Under the pieces are notes generated by a model. The model did not search any database, was not told the DNA's origin, and saw only the letters and a list, made by a program, of their open reading frames with translations. From contig VXAA01005633.1 of assembly GCA_013399115.1 (NCBI GenBank), positions 235,963-299,962 of the forward strand: a stretch of DNA of 64,000 bases, in the 5' to 3' direction. This DNA comes from Anseranas semipalmata (Eukaryota > Chordata > Aves > Anseriformes > Anseranatidae). The position numbers and the translations under genes were made by a program. Of the stretch, positions 38,524-51,876 are shown piece by piece; positions within the stretch are counted from its first letter, which is position 1, and each line of letters opens with the position of its first letter.

Positions 38524-39151
38524 TGTCTGTGGTTGGCTACAATTGATCCAAGCTGATTTTTCTCTCCCTGAGGTGAGGTGAGGCAAAGGGAAAAGTAGAG
38601 TTTGTTTCTGAAAGCTTGACTGTTTTTGTTTGTTTGTTTAGTTTTTCTAATAAAGCCACATTAATCTACTTGAATGTATTATCTTGCACTCCTGACACCT
38701 TTCCTTGCTGGAACGATAGGCTGCTATTGTCACAGCAGAAGATGATTCAATAACGTTAATTTAACCTAACTTTTAAATTTATTCTGAGTTAACTGGTATC
38801 ATGTGAATTCTTCCTCCACTGCAGAAGGATTGGGATGCAGAATTCATCCTGGGTCTGAAAAACTGCTTTGGTGCTCTGCAGATCATAAAAAATAAAAATA
38901 AATAAATAAATAAAAATAAAAAATAAAAAAAGAAAGGAAAAAATGTACATTACAGAGCAGTTGATCGATCTGCTCATTATACCACGTGCATTCTTCCAGT
39001 CCACACTAAACCATAAATGAAATGTGGTTAAGGGTTTATCACCCTATAAATACCATGTATATTTATTAAATGTTGAGTGATTTGCATTATTATGACATTT
39101 GATCGGTGGTATTCAGATCCAGCTGGTAAAGTTTCAGCAAAGAGCTGGGAG
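38522..39151. repeat. Tandem duplication, right copy
   Basis: Near-identical second copy of 37849-38480 at constant offset. It continues without a break into unique sequence after 39151, so this copy is more likely to represent the true arrangement. See the paired finding on false duplication. Confidence 0.97.
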
Positions 39152-41367
39152 AGCAGCAACAGTTCCTCTATTGTCTTCAGTTGGCGTTATGAGGCAGCAA
39201 TGGGAGCAATACAGCCAGCAGTGCGGTAATCTAATACAGAATACACGCTGCTCCTTTTGTTAAACATCTTCTCCTAAAAAATGCTGGCAAGTACACATTG
39301 TTTCCTTATCATTTTTTTCCTCTTGAGAGATTTCAATTCCATTTACCCCACGGGCCCAAATCCTTCCTGAACACATGAGTTAGACAGCAAGGAGGATTAC
39401 TAGAAATAGCGCAGACAATGACCAAAAGCCGTCTTGCATGCCTTTTCTTTCCAGCCAGCCACCCACCTTTCATTATCAAGGGGATGAATACCATATCTGA
39501 CTGCATAATCAAAATCCAGTGACCTGTCAGAGCAGGCAGTAAAATAAAGCTCTCTTGCTGTTTCCCTTTGACTAGGCTTCAGTTCTGGAACCCTTTTAAC
39601 CCAATTTTTCTGACACATTGTAACTTGTAGGCATTTAAGGATGCAACCACTGAGCTAATATGTTTTAGAGTGCAACTTTATAATATATATGGTATATTTA
39701 GCATCCCGATTTCTGGTAAAATTGGAGCACCCTGATGCCAAAATAATAGGCTTTAATTAAAAGAGCTACAGCAGAGAAGTAAAAGCACATTGAACAATAG
39801 AAATCCCTGACCAGTTTTCCCAGCAATTTTTCTGCCTGTGATATTTGCCAGCACATTCCTGATAAATGTCTAAGGTAAAAAATGAATGCTCATGTGGATC
39901 TTGAATGCCATTCAACATATGGGAAGAACTGCTTACGTTTCTTTAAATACAGTTCCATGTTGCTTTCAATGAAAAAAGACCCTTTTTTTTCTTTTTTCTT
40001 TTTAACTACTTCATTACATTGCCCTTAGTAGATTAATGCTGGGCAGAAGTTCAGAGAAGGTCATACAGGATGCCAAAGGGCTGTATTCTCCTGTTGCAAA
40101 GTCTAAAGGTAAACTCTGTACCTCAGAGCCAGCTCTAGATTTTGTAGGGAATGGGGGAGAGGCTCAATTTTAAAATGTTTTTCTGTATAGGGTATTTGAC
40201 TTGTTTACTCTTAACTGATTCAAAGAAACAGCAAAGCTCAATGCAGGCATAATACTCTTTTTGGTGGAACAGTGAGGGAAAATGAAAGGCCTGATTTCAA
40301 ATCTCCAGTATGACCATGCTACTGAAGGGGGACCAGAGCGAGCGTCTGGGTAAGCCCCACACCTCTCTAAGGTCTCTTTGTCTCTGGAGGTAGAAAGTGG
40401 GCAAATCTGCATGAGGATGCCTCTCACGGTCTTCTCAGAAAGTCACACTATAAAGTCCCTCCATAGTTGTTCCAGACTTACATTTTTCAGACTAAGTAGT
40501 AGGCTGCCTGTTATAACAATAGCTTGTCTGCATTTTTAGAGGGAACAACTGAGGAAAAACTTCTGGGATTCCTTTTTATTTTTTTCCTTTTCTTTCCTTT
40601 CACAAAGATGTTAGGTTGGGTACCCAGACATTTTGCCCAGAGAGGATGAAAAATGGCTTATTCTGTGAATGAGAAATACCATTTGTCCTGTTTATTAGGA
40701 AAATGTGCAAAGTACAGAAGTCAACCTATGAGCATGGTACCAAACTCAGCAGCAAGCAGCAGACTCCTGATTGCATTGTGTTAACACTAGACCTAGATCT
40801 GTCTAATAGCACTTGACAAACTGTGTCTTGGCATCAGGCCCTGGTGCCTTTAGTTATCATTTTTTTATCTCTGAACTGAATGAAAACTTAATTTTTTAAT
40901 ATTTATAGCCTTCTAATTGGCTGATTCTTTGAGTGTTTTCAGATTAGGCTGTGCTCTTATGCAAGCAGACTTTTATAGACAAGATCTTCATAGCCAGAGA
41001 TGCATGTCTCTACTTACTGTGCAGAAGTAAAGTAATATTTCTGAGACATCTATTTTGTGTGACAGAGAAGTATCATAACCTAGTGGAAGATATTAATTTT
41101 TAATATTTTATTTCAAATTTTAAGGTGTGCAGTTGCTGGATAATGAAAAAACTTGGAAGCAAGCATTTGGGGGGAAATGTACATGAATCAGAAGGATGCT
41201 TATTTTGTATTTTCACTTCCTATGATCTTCAGAAAATGCTGACTGCAGTCAGCAATGTTGGCAACAGTCCTTTTTCATAGAACCCTTGAAGTATTGCAAT
41301 ACCTCATTGCCCACAACAGCCAGCCAGGCTTTTAATAAATTAGCTTTGAATATATAGATTCTGGAGA
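39152..41367. other. Intergenic sequence
   Basis: No gene or mobile element recognised. The part at about 39400-39620 has a balanced base composition and no low-complexity sequence, and could be a conserved non-coding element. The 72-codon minus frame there is unsupported. The rest is AT-rich with short T runs (for example 39979-40001). Confidence 0.5.
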
Positions 41368-41665
41368 GATTCTGAGGTCAGAAGAGACCATTATAATCAT
41401 CTGGTATATTACCTAACTTCCCTTTAACACTGACTGTGGAATTTCACTCAATAATTCCTACATCAAACCCAGTAACTTGTGGCTGAAATAAAGAAAATCT
41501 TTCAGAAAGATATCCAGTTTGTATTTAAGATGATAAGGGATGGAGAATTTACCACATCCTTTGGCAATCTCCTTCAGTTTTTAATTGCTTGCACTGATAA
41601 AAATTTATGTTATCTTCAGCCTGAAGTTTTCTAACTCATCTTTGGTGATCTTTTTATGCCTTTTC
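41368..41665 (-). mobile_element. Ancient CR1-family LINE fragment (turtle/crocodile type)
   Basis: This stretch matches, with many changes, the reversed 3' part of the old amniote CR1 lineage that is abundant in turtles and crocodiles. Recognisable words are GAGGTCAGAAGAGACCATTA, TAACTTGTGGCTGAA, TTTCAGAAAGATATCCAGT, GATGGAGAATTTACCAC and CTTGCACTGATAAAAATTTA. It has no avian octamer tail and is clearly older than the other CR1 copies here. The element is truncated and non-coding. The family call rests on my memory of the consensus. Confidence 0.7.
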
Positions 41666-44593
41666 ATGGTGTTACATAGATGTGATTTCACACACTGAGC
41701 ATATCATACCTCAGTTAAGAGCTGGGTGCAAAATGAGAAACTGTAGTCTCAAGCCTCAGAAATTCTGAGCAAGGAAAACAGAAGCACCCAGCTCATACAA
41801 GAGTGGGTGAAGCCCAAAGTTGTATTATGTACCGCATTTCCATCTGCAAACTGGATGCAATTAGAGACCAATTTTTAAAATGTGACCTGTAAATATCACA
41901 ACTTCAAGTCAGAAATCAATTTTCAAGACAATGTCTGCTGTCAGGTTAGCATTCTTTTGTTGCTTCAGTATCTCTTCTTTAATGTTTTTTGATGTTTCTG
42001 TAACTAAAACCAGGCTTGTTTTACAAAGAGTTGTTTTGCAGACTATTAGCCAGTACTGTGATCTAGAGATAATTCGTAATGCTACTTCTGTTTGGTATAA
42101 AATCATGATGTTATGTCACCTTGAACCTACAATCCTCTTGTAAGGGGCTTTAATCTTATTCTCCCTGCTGAACAGAGGGCATTTTCATATCCTTCTGTAG
42201 TCAAATAATAGGATCTGACTGAAGCTGTTTTCAAGGAAAGGAATGTATTCGAAAACTGAAAATTTAAATTTGATTTGAAAAGGTAAGATAAATATTTTGT
42301 ATTCTAACATTTTTATTTTTGTAGCAAGATGAAGACAAAAAGGAGAACAGAAAATTCAGCTTCAAGATAAAAAAAAACAGTACTCCAAATCTTAATTTCC
42401 CCCTTTTTTTTGCTAACATTTTTTTTCTCCATTTCTTTCTCTAAAGACAGAGGGATATTTGCCATTGCAGTGATAAAACTGTGAGCAACTTGGCATTCAG
42501 TCATGCCAAGGAGAGAATATGATACTTTACGTGAACATGTCAAGGTAATGTCAATTAAAAAAATAAAAAAGAGGCACAGATTGACTTTTTAAATCTTTCA
42601 CAAAGATCTTATCTATTCATAACCCAAATCAAAGCAACTCTGATTGCTCTATCAAGTGTAATATATAATTAAGGCAATTCAGTCCCAAGGTTTGGGGTTA
42701 TCGCAATTCTTTTGATTTGAGTTGCTGATTGTCTTAGTGAAAGAGCTGGTTGCGAATTTTCTGACAGAGAGGTTTTCATCTTAAAGAAAAAAAAACAATC
42801 TATCAAAAGCAAAACTTATTAGTGAGGAAAAAGCATGCAGAATAATCAATAGCCCAGGAGTTTTGGCACTCACAAGTGTGTAGTGGTGCAAGTCCCTCCT
42901 CTCAGCCACATAATGCCCAAACCACTGGGCTGCTGACTAGTTCAGACCGCATCTCAGATGCTCTCTCCTGCTGTATTCATTTAAATTGTATTGAAATAAA
43001 TGCCCTAACTACTGGGCTGAATATTCAGTCCCTCTACCTCCCTGGCAGGTTTTGATTTGGCCTCAATACTGCAGTAAAAAAGGTTTGAAAAGCTAAAAAA
43101 GCACTCTCCTACACAGCATATCTGAGCTCTGAGATCTTTGTCAACTGGCCTGCCATGAAGTTTGACCTGTGCAGTCTTTTTGAATGTTCATTATACCAAA
43201 GACCTGGAGCGTACATGAATTTCAGCATTTGTGTAACATCCGTGAGATTGAAGGAGCCATGCATTTGCTTGCACTTTTCTGCACTCATAACCACCTTCAT
43301 AAACCAAGGTGTGAGCAGCAGGCAGATTTTGATTTTTTTTAATGGTGAGGTTGCTGACATTTTGAGGAAGGGACTGTGCTTGTCTATACATATGCAGACT
43401 GCACTTAATGCTATATGTTAGCAGAATACGGTTAGGCTGAAAGGTGTTAGTGGCTGCCAACAGGGATGTCCTGGCTCCAAAGAAAATAACAATCCTCGTT
43501 AAAAATAATGGGTGTGCCAAGTAATCGGTCAGGCTCAACGAACAAAGTAATCAAGCCCCTTTATGAGGTAAAAGCAGCTGGTGGCTGAGGAAATACCAGC
43601 AGCACTTGGATATAGTTTTACAACACAGGAGCTTCAGCAGCAAGGAGCTGAAGGAGTTCCTTCCTGACTTCCTTCCCAGCCTTCCTCCAGCCTCCTGCCC
43701 ATGGACTGCTGCCCCTCAGCAGGGGCTGCTTATGGGGCACTGCCATGAGCTCAGCTGGATGTAAATAAGGGAAAAAAAGGGAGTAGGGATGGCTGGATAT
43801 GATGTGGGCTCCCAAAGCTGTGGCTGCTACACAAATCCCATCAACTGAAACAACACTGAAATTGTAAACTTATATTGTTTCACTGAATTGTGGATGAAAC
43901 TAAGTTGTGAATAAAAACAAATAAAATAATGCAGTTTCTGTATTTTCTTTAGAATGAGAATTTAGTGCCTCACAACACATTCTACTGAATGTAAGACTGA
44001 GAAATAAGATTTCATAAATTCCTAACCCAGCCATGCTGCTTGCTAGGATGCATGTCTTCAACATGTGCACTCCACGCAGGGTGGGATTTACTTTATCTAA
44101 CTCTGTCTGACTAAAACTAAAGTGTCTAGGATAAGTTACTCATATAAACATATTCTTGAGTCAATTGAGAGGGAACCACCTACACAAAGCAATCCTGCCT
44201 ATCCTTAAAAAGGGCTCAAAACCAGCTGCTGAGCCTGGCCCAAGGCTTTTGAAGAGAAAGAAAGCCCAGATGATTGGCAGCTGATTTTTAGAATGCTGAA
44301 GTAGGTGTGATGAATTCCACCCTGAAAATCAAAATCTTGTCCCACCAAAACTTAAAACAAGACTCCTGTTAATTTCAGTAGAATGAGGATGTGTCCTTTG
44401 CATCTCTCTTTGAGAGACTTCAATTCTTATCTTTTGAAAGGAAAGCACAGTAAAGTCCACAACAGCCCAGGTCCAACTGAATACCTCCCTCCATGTCCCA
44501 CGACATGTCACACAGGGCAGTGCTACACTGGGAAGTGCTAAGTGGGAGAAAAAAACAACTAATTTTGGTTTTTAGTAAATCTGTTCCTGATCC
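41666..44593. other. Intergenic sequence
   Basis: No gene, RNA gene or clear mobile element seen. Overlapping two-strand open frames at 43109-43538 (83, 88 and 115 codons) show no recognisable domain. A somewhat GC-richer patch at about 43620-43760 yields a 65-codon minus frame that is also unsupported. Confidence 0.5.
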
Positions 44594-44665
44594 TTATCTA
44601 CCTCACAAGTTTGGTGCTTTGGAAATGTAGTTGATATTTGTAAAGTGCTTCCTAGGTGGAAGACG
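44594..44665 (+). mobile_element. Possible MIR-like SINE 3' fragment
   Basis: The succession CTTATCTACCTCACAAG, a short divergent segment, then TTGATATTTGTAAAGTGCTT resembles the 3' half of MIR, where 'cttacctcacagg...aatgtttgtaaagcgctt' is the hallmark. The piece is short and heavily diverged, so this is a weak call. Confidence 0.4.
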
Positions 44666-44846
44666 TGAAAGCCTGTCTGTTTATTAATAACACACACTTA
44701 AAAAGTGAGCACTAAACACTTAGTCCCAATCATATATCCTACTGCTGCGTTATGGAGGAGATGAGAAATCTGACATAAGTAATGACAAACCACACAGCGC
44801 CAATCAGAGAAGTTACACAATTCCAGCAGGGAGCTGTCTTTTTTGA

Positions 44847-44890
44847 AACAAGCAAGCAAACAAACAAACAAACAAAAAACCAACAAAAAA
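44847..44890. repeat. (AAAC)n microsatellite
   Basis: CAAACAAACAAACAAACAAA array grading into an A-rich end. Simple sequence. Confidence 0.92.
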
Positions 44891-44979
44891 AGCCATTAAA
44901 TAAGGGCTCTTGTTCCAAAAAGTTATTTTAAAATGCCCACCATCTGCTTTAAGCTCACAATAGCCAGGAAATTTAGAGT

Positions 44980-45240
44980 CTGAAAATCTCTCCTTAACTC
45001 ATCCCATTGTGCCCTGTGGATGGAAAACCTATTTGCATCTAATAAAACAATGCATGCCAATGGAAATGTCATCTCTATTGGCAAGTTGCGTAATTCTTTA
45101 TAGCTGTATATTAGATCCAGATGCTTTGGCAAAGGATATCTTCCTTCAGGAGTACGGCTTGCGGGAGGCTGTATTGATTGCCTTTGCAATTATAGATTGG
45201 ACCATGGCAATCACTAAAGACAGGGAAACATTTTGATTCT
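44980..45240. promoter_or_regulatory. Candidate conserved non-coding enhancer block
   Basis: The block is free of low complexity. It contains a perfect octamer ATTTGCAT (45031-45038, POU type) and, seven bases on, a perfect SOX-type AACAATG (45046-45052). A TTTGCAATTA word and an RFX half-site-like CCATGGCAAT follow at about 45187-45212. Such density is typical of developmental enhancers in gene deserts, but no alignment was available. Frames of 88 (minus) and 75 (plus) codons overlap here, and the even, stop-poor texture probably explains them. Confidence 0.35.
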
Positions 45241-47066
45241 GCATCGTACAGCCTCAGTCTTGCCTTTAAAAACAAACCAAAAAAGCCATCTATTTTTATT
45301 ATCTGTATATTTTTAGCAGTGCATCATAAAAAACAGATTAAAGGGGTTATTAAGGAAGCTAGCCAGTATGTCCTGCAGATATTTCCAATCTTCACGAGAC
45401 ATTCAACAATTAAAATAGTATAAGGATGGTCCAGCCCAAAGTTCCAATAAATAACTGCAGATCAAGACACTGATTATCATGAGACACTTCCCTCAGTGCA
45501 GAATTTCCTAACAAATTTGTGGCTGTCTAGGGTACACAGCAGCCCAGTTGCCACTCCAGAGCAAGAAATCTGCAAGAGCATTGATGACTGTTGCTCCATT
45601 GCATAGACAGTTATCTTTGTACTCAGAGCCTGTGACTAGGCACAAGTCAGACTAATTTGTCTTAATTCAATTTAGTTAGATAGGGGCAGCTTGTAGGTGG
45701 AGTTATATTTAACATTAAGTAAATCAATTTAGCCTGAGTGTGTGGCTTTACCAGCACATCTTAAGCTGACATAAGTAGTTTTCCCCCAAAAGAAGACCCA
45801 TGCTGTGGCTTCTTCTGGCACACCCAGCTCAAACTGTGTTACAGTGTAAAGTCACATTTGGAGAAATTTGTAATCATCCCTTAAGTTTTAGGCAGTGCTT
45901 ATGATATTTAACAGTCTTTTAACCTAGAACAGGATTTACCGTGAAGGCGATGTTTGGGTAGCTGGTAGTGAACCATATCTCAAAAGAAATGCTCAAGGAA
46001 ACCATCTGATCAGCTGTGAACATTTCCTACCTCTTGCATCCTTATTCTGGGCTACTCCATTGATGGTTTTATTCATTAACTTGAATATATAAACTGATGG
46101 CACTGAATTCAATGCACATGATTTCTTTAACTTTGCCTGATTTTTTTTTTCCAATAGTATAATTAACATAATATGTTAAAAAACAATCAGCATGACACTT
46201 CTGAGTTCTCACACCTTGAATGAGTATGCAGCTGGCATAAGACAGTTTGGTGAATATATTTGCTCTAACCTGTAGATTTGGCAACAAAAAAAAAACAGCT
46301 GAGGATAATATCCCCATTCTCAAGAGAACATAGCCTTTGGAAAAATGGTAGGAGGGAAAAACACAGGGGCTATTATCTTCTTTACTTAGAGGAAGACTGA
46401 CTGAGAAAATGTATTGTACCTTTGAGTTTTGCCCATACAGCATGAAAGATGAAGCCTTTCCCTTAGCTAAATTACACCTTCAAACAGAAGCAACAATGTT
46501 AAAGAAATTTTTTCTGTGGGCAGCTTTCATAATTTGAGAAAGCTTGAGTTCTGCCATGACTTTCAGAAAGTGACAGTCTGTTCTAAGGAAAATATTGAAT
46601 TCTACAAATAATCACAGAATACGCTGCATACTGTTTATTAGCTTGATCTTTCTTCCTTAATTGATGTTTGCTGTGAAAATACAGTTCAGCCAAGCAGAAG
46701 GGGGAAAAAAGTGTGTTGTGCCACATTAATTTTACTTGTACAAGCACATAAATGGTCATGTGATGGTTCCATAGGTTAATTTCATACCCCTGAGAGAGGC
46801 TCAGTCTGTTTTTTTTCCTCATTAAAACTTCCCATTCATAAATAAAATTGACTTTTTATGTTTTGCCAGGAAGTTTAGTTTCAATGAAAGACAGCTACTA
46901 TGGCCTGTCCTGTCCATTCTGCCTTCATTTTCCCTTGGGAACCTTTTAGGCAAGGTGAAATATTGTGGCCCTGTAGTTTGAACCTCTGGTTGCTAAAATA
47001 CAGCAAAGGAAAGTATTTTAGTTTGAGAGATGATTGTGGTGCTGTTCCCACTCCCCACCCCCCCAA

Positions 47067-47120
47067 AAACAAACAAACAAACAAAAACCCAAACCCCAAA
47101 ACAACGACAACAACAAAAAA
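47067..47120. repeat. (AAAC)n-rich simple sequence
   Basis: Repeated CAAA units following a C run, then AAC triplets and an A-rich end. Confidence 0.9.
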
Positions 47121-47287
47121 CAGAATCAGTAGCATAGAATCACAAAATAACAGATCCAACACCATTTGGCATAAATGAAAATCTTTTAGTGCAGTTCAAT
47201 AAGCTTTAATCGGACCAGTATTGCCTTATTTCCTAGCTTTGTTTTGAAGTATCCATTACACTTAAGGCATGAGAACTAAACACTTCT

Positions 47288-47304
47288 CCCCCTCCCCCTC
47301 CCCC
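47288..47304 (-). repeat. Three C5 tracts (G-rich on minus strand)
   Basis: CCCCCTCCCCCTCCCCC. The minus strand has three G5 runs separated by single bases. That is one short of a canonical four-run G-quadruplex, so folding would need a flanking or shared run. Confidence 0.85.
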
Positions 47305-50300
47305 TTCGTGTAAATGATCCAGGCTTTTGTAATAGTTGCATTTTCCTGCAATGCCTGCAGAATACCAATGAAATGTTTCTTGCCAGAGTGACACATACAA
47401 TCATCCTCAAGTGGGAGGAACGGTATTTACAATACCCTATTGGACTCTCGCTTTAGCTCACAAAATTCCTTCAGCTGTGCCTTCTGGGTTGCTACAAAAT
47501 TCTGTGAAAACACTAGGAGCACCTACACTCACTAGAAATGCAAACTGCATGGCTTAAAATGTATAGTCTTCCAATGGCTGACGCACGGGTTTTCACCCAG
47601 AGAATATGGGCTTTATTGCATCTACACTGTTGTGCTACCATGTGCCAAATTGTAGCTGACAAAGTGATATAAAAGATGAGTTTAGATGAAGCTGTTGACT
47701 GGTGGAGAAGCCAAGAAAAACTCATGGCTTGAATGTTTTGAACGCCTAGACCTTTTTCCAGCTTCATTTACTTTTTAAATGCACAGCATGGCAAAGCTAT
47801 CCAGCAGACAACCCAGTTGTATGTAGGACTCTGTATTGCATCTTTGTTTTTAAGCATTTCTAATGGTGTTGCTCTCATAGCAGGCAGGGTTTCTGGAAAT
47901 AATCAGTGAATCCAGAGTCAGAACAAAAGTGCTAATGTGGTACCAAGTTCCTGAGTAAATAAACAATTTCCAAACAAAATCCTTTCAACAGCATTGTATG
48001 TCTGTGTCAACACTGTGCTTCCTCCATGAGTGATCTGGTCAGCAGCACTCCGGCTACACAGAGGAGGTCATACACTTCCTACAGCTCTGTGCTGAAGATG
48101 GAAGATTTTTTTACACAATATACCACTCAGAGCTTCCTGTGAGCCACAGGAGCTGCATTTTGTGGCATGATTAGAGACAAAAATCAGAAGGAAAGAAAAT
48201 CCTGGTGGGCATATTTGAGAGGGAATAAAAGACATGAAACAAAGGCTGTTTTTGCCAGCCTCAATGGCCATTAGGTAATCTCTTTCTCTATAGAGATATA
48301 AGTATGTTTGTTGTTTATCACCCAACCATATAAATACAGAATTTTAGTACATGAAAACAATGTCTCAGATACTTTATATACTATAGATTAATAGGAAATA
48401 ACTAACAGGAAAAAAAAAAAAAAAAATGACACCCTTCCAGATACTCATTTACTTATTTCAAATATACAGCTTCTCAGTAAAAAACACTGATTTCATACAT
48501 ATTGAGAACTGAATCCAGAAACAGGAGGTATCTACTTTTTAGCTCAGATATAATGGAATAGCCATTCTCCTGAGATTTTTTTGATCAAATATGTGGGAAA
48601 CCTCACGGGAATCCTTGATTTTGTGTGATTGCTACTAATTAAGAGATGTAGAAAGCTTACAATAATCAGTTCTTCTGACAGGATTTTTGCCAAGGCAGTT
48701 TGAAAGAGCTTACAAGAATTGTGCAATCTATGTGTTGGTCCTGATTCAGCTTGAACCTAAATGCTGGGGTCTGCTTTTTAATGTCGCCTGTACGCATGGC
48801 TTATTTAAGCTTCTTATCTCTTGTTGTGATGCTTTTTGGAGTCCAGGCTAAAATATTCAGACTTTTTCTAATACAAATACAGTAAATCTCTTCTCTGTCA
48901 TCTAATGTAAGACTCCTGGGTGAATCACTTCACAAATTTCAAACTAATAACTTATTATTTTTCACTGATATAACACATAGGTGGATAACATTCAATCACC
49001 ACTGACTGTAATCACCTTCAGCCCCGATTCAGCATCCCGAGTTCTGGCTTGATTAAGTATTTGCCGCTTCTATTTCATCCTCTCCTGACAGAGATAACTT
49101 TGTTTTAATTCAAACTGTCACACTCTGGAGTTCAGGAAGGACATGAAAATGTCAGGTAATAATCCCTCCTCAATCTTGTGAGTAGTTAGCACTGCTAATA
49201 TGCAGAACCATTAGTATGTTGGCATGATTCTAATTTAATCATTTGCAGCAGCCCAAGCTTTATTGAGATCTCTTAAAGCTGATCTGGATAAGCATCGTCC
49301 ATCTTTACACACTTTACCATGTTTTCAGTGCTTAACAAAAGATGTGTTTAATCTTGCAACTTTTCCTGTATCTTTGTGACTTTATTATTTAAATGAGTTT
49401 CATAAGCAATTTGAACATTTCGTAAGGAAAAATACACATTTTTTTTTCATGGAAATAACCTTTTTGAAAGTAATCCAACCCCCAAAAGGGCCTCTATGTG
49501 GATATTTTTGTCTCCGGATGACTGAGATTACCATGGGCTAACATGGTTAGTCATGAAATGAACAGCGAAACTGCCTACATTAAACAGGCAATCAAAAGCT
49601 AAACAACACATGAAGGAATGGATCAAACATTAATAATAACTCTTTCTACATCCCTACCATCCAGCTGTCTTTGTCCTTTGTAGGAGAATATTTGGTACCT
49701 CATTCTCCAATTTTCTTTCCGAATGGAAGCATCACCCCAAGAGTTCAAACTACAGAGAAAGGGAAGAGGCATTGTCTTTTTAACAGTTAAATACTTGACA
49801 TGTTTAAACTATGAAGGAACCAGATGTAAGGCCTCCAGGCCTTTGTCCTGATGAAGATGAAATCGAGTTTCTATCTACGTCTTCTATTGGATGATAACAT
49901 GATTTTACTTTAGCAGGATGGGAGTACTGATGAGCTATATCCACCCACCTATCTTCTCTGGCTTCTTTTATCCTTTGAATCATTGCTTTTTTTTTGTTCT
50001 ATATCTTGAAGTCAGTAGCAATATTCATCACCAGTTCACACTCTTATTACTTGAATGTAGTTGTTTGAAGTGCATGACACCTGCCATCTCTGTACCTTTA
50101 GTAATGATGACTAAATAGAGCCAAAGGGTGGTTTTGTAGCTGATGAGTCAATTTATCAATAGGAGTAAATGACACACTTTTGTTCATGAGGAAGTCTTTG
50201 TATAGAGTCAGAGTGAGCACATCAGAGATGAAGAAATTTTCTGGGCTGAGGACTGCAATTCGGTTTATGTTTACCCTGTTCTTCCATAACGTGGCTACAA

Positions 50301-51788
50301 ACATTATATAGTTTCTATGCTTGTTCACAGAGCATCTACTTCTGTTTCTGAAACCCTTTAATCTGAAATGGGTCTCTCCTGAAAATCCTGATCTCACTTT
50401 CCCTCATTATGTTGGTAACCTCCCTACAACAGCAGCACATTAAAAGCAAATATTTTACTTTCAAGCTCATGACCCAGTAGCAAACTAATGGTTACTAACT
50501 CACAGATTGCCTGAACTGGGTGTTTTCAAGAAATGATAAGCTTTCCTTGTGGGAAAGTAAACCAAGTTTGCAACCATGTTTCTACTGACAACCTTTCAAG
50601 GTGACTGACGTCCTGCACTGCAGGGTTATTTTTAGTTTGTCATTTCTGAGTCTTTTGGCACAGTTCTTTGGTTTCCCATTTTCACGTGCTCTCATAGTGT
50701 TTTCTGTATCTCTTGTACTTATTTGGTGCCCTTATGTGGACCAGCAGTTACTGCCCACTAATTTTTTCTTTCAGCATTTCCTGTATAGATTTTTTTTTTT
50801 TTCCACAATTGCAGTCACAACTGGGAGATCCTCTTCAAAACTTCTGTCTCCAACCAAGTAGCCACAATAGTGCACATGCTTAGTCTTTTACATCTCCTTA
50901 TGGCATATATTCCATTTCTCCTGGCAGCAAGTATTTGGACTGTGTGATGCACTGGAGTCTGTAAAAGCTGCCTCCAATAGAGTTCTTGAACTCCCATAGC
51001 ATTAAATAGGACCTCATAGTCAAGACTAATCTTCACACTGCTTCACATGCATTAAATTCCCTATGCTAAGGAAAAAAAAAAATACTGAATATTTCAGAAG
51101 TAAGTTGAGGTCTGAGTGTCTATTGTGCCCAAAATGTCATTTTTTTTTGCAAAGTATGCCTTTAATTTAAAAATCACTCTGCTGGCTATCACTTTGAACA
51201 GCTCCCCGGTATAGCAGGAGGTAATTCTCTCCCTCCAAATCAGGCAGAAGTCATGCATCATTCTCAATTGTTAAAATTCAAAAGTTAGGCATCCTTGTAA
51301 AAGACAGAATTCATTTATTTGGTGTTTCTAACACATCTTTTTCCTTGCAAGAACTTTTCCATTTTTTCCATTTCCCCTTCTGGTGTCACAGTCATTAGTA
51401 TTTACTCATGAAAAAGCATTTAGTGAAGATTGATTCTTTGGAATTCATGAAGGATCCAGTTATGAGGGATCATAGAAAAGTTTTCCAAGAACTGATTTTA
51501 GCTATTTCTACTCTAGCTTTGTAAAAGAAAGAAGATGAAAGGCCAGACCCTCAACTGGTATAATTTGGCATTGCTTCATAGAATGAAATGGAGATGTATT
51601 CCGATCAACACCAGCTGAATATCTGGCTTTAAGATCATCAAAGCTAGTGTGTATTAACCCCATGTGCTTATTGGCCACACATTTCCCACTATGATGTGCC
51701 AATGTGAATTTAGTAGTATAAACTATTGGGAAATTAACTACTCATATTATTGGGAGACATATAATATAAGCAGTCTCCCTGATGGAGG

Positions 51789-51876
51789 TAAAAAAAAAAA
51801 AAAAGCCCCCCTAAGGGAAGAAAAAAAAAAAAAAAAAAAAAAGGAAAAGAGAAAAAGGAGAGAGAGAGAGACTGGG
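51789..51876. repeat. Purine-rich simple sequence
   Basis: Two long A runs separated by a short GC-containing segment (GCCCCCCTAAGGG), then GGAAAAGAGAAAAAGGAGAG and a GA run. Low complexity. The open frames across it are artefacts. Confidence 0.92.

Noticed and set aside
38118..39004. Pair of near-identical 71-codon minus frames
   Set aside because: They are the same chance frame seen twice because of the tandem copy, and they run through an AAAT-rich tract.
46069..46443. 124-codon minus-strand frame
   Set aside because: It reads through AT-rich DNA with A and T runs and has no recognisable protein features.
47288..47304. G-quadruplex on the minus strand
   Set aside because: Only three G5 runs are present, so a canonical four-run structure is not met. 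It is listed as a repeat only.
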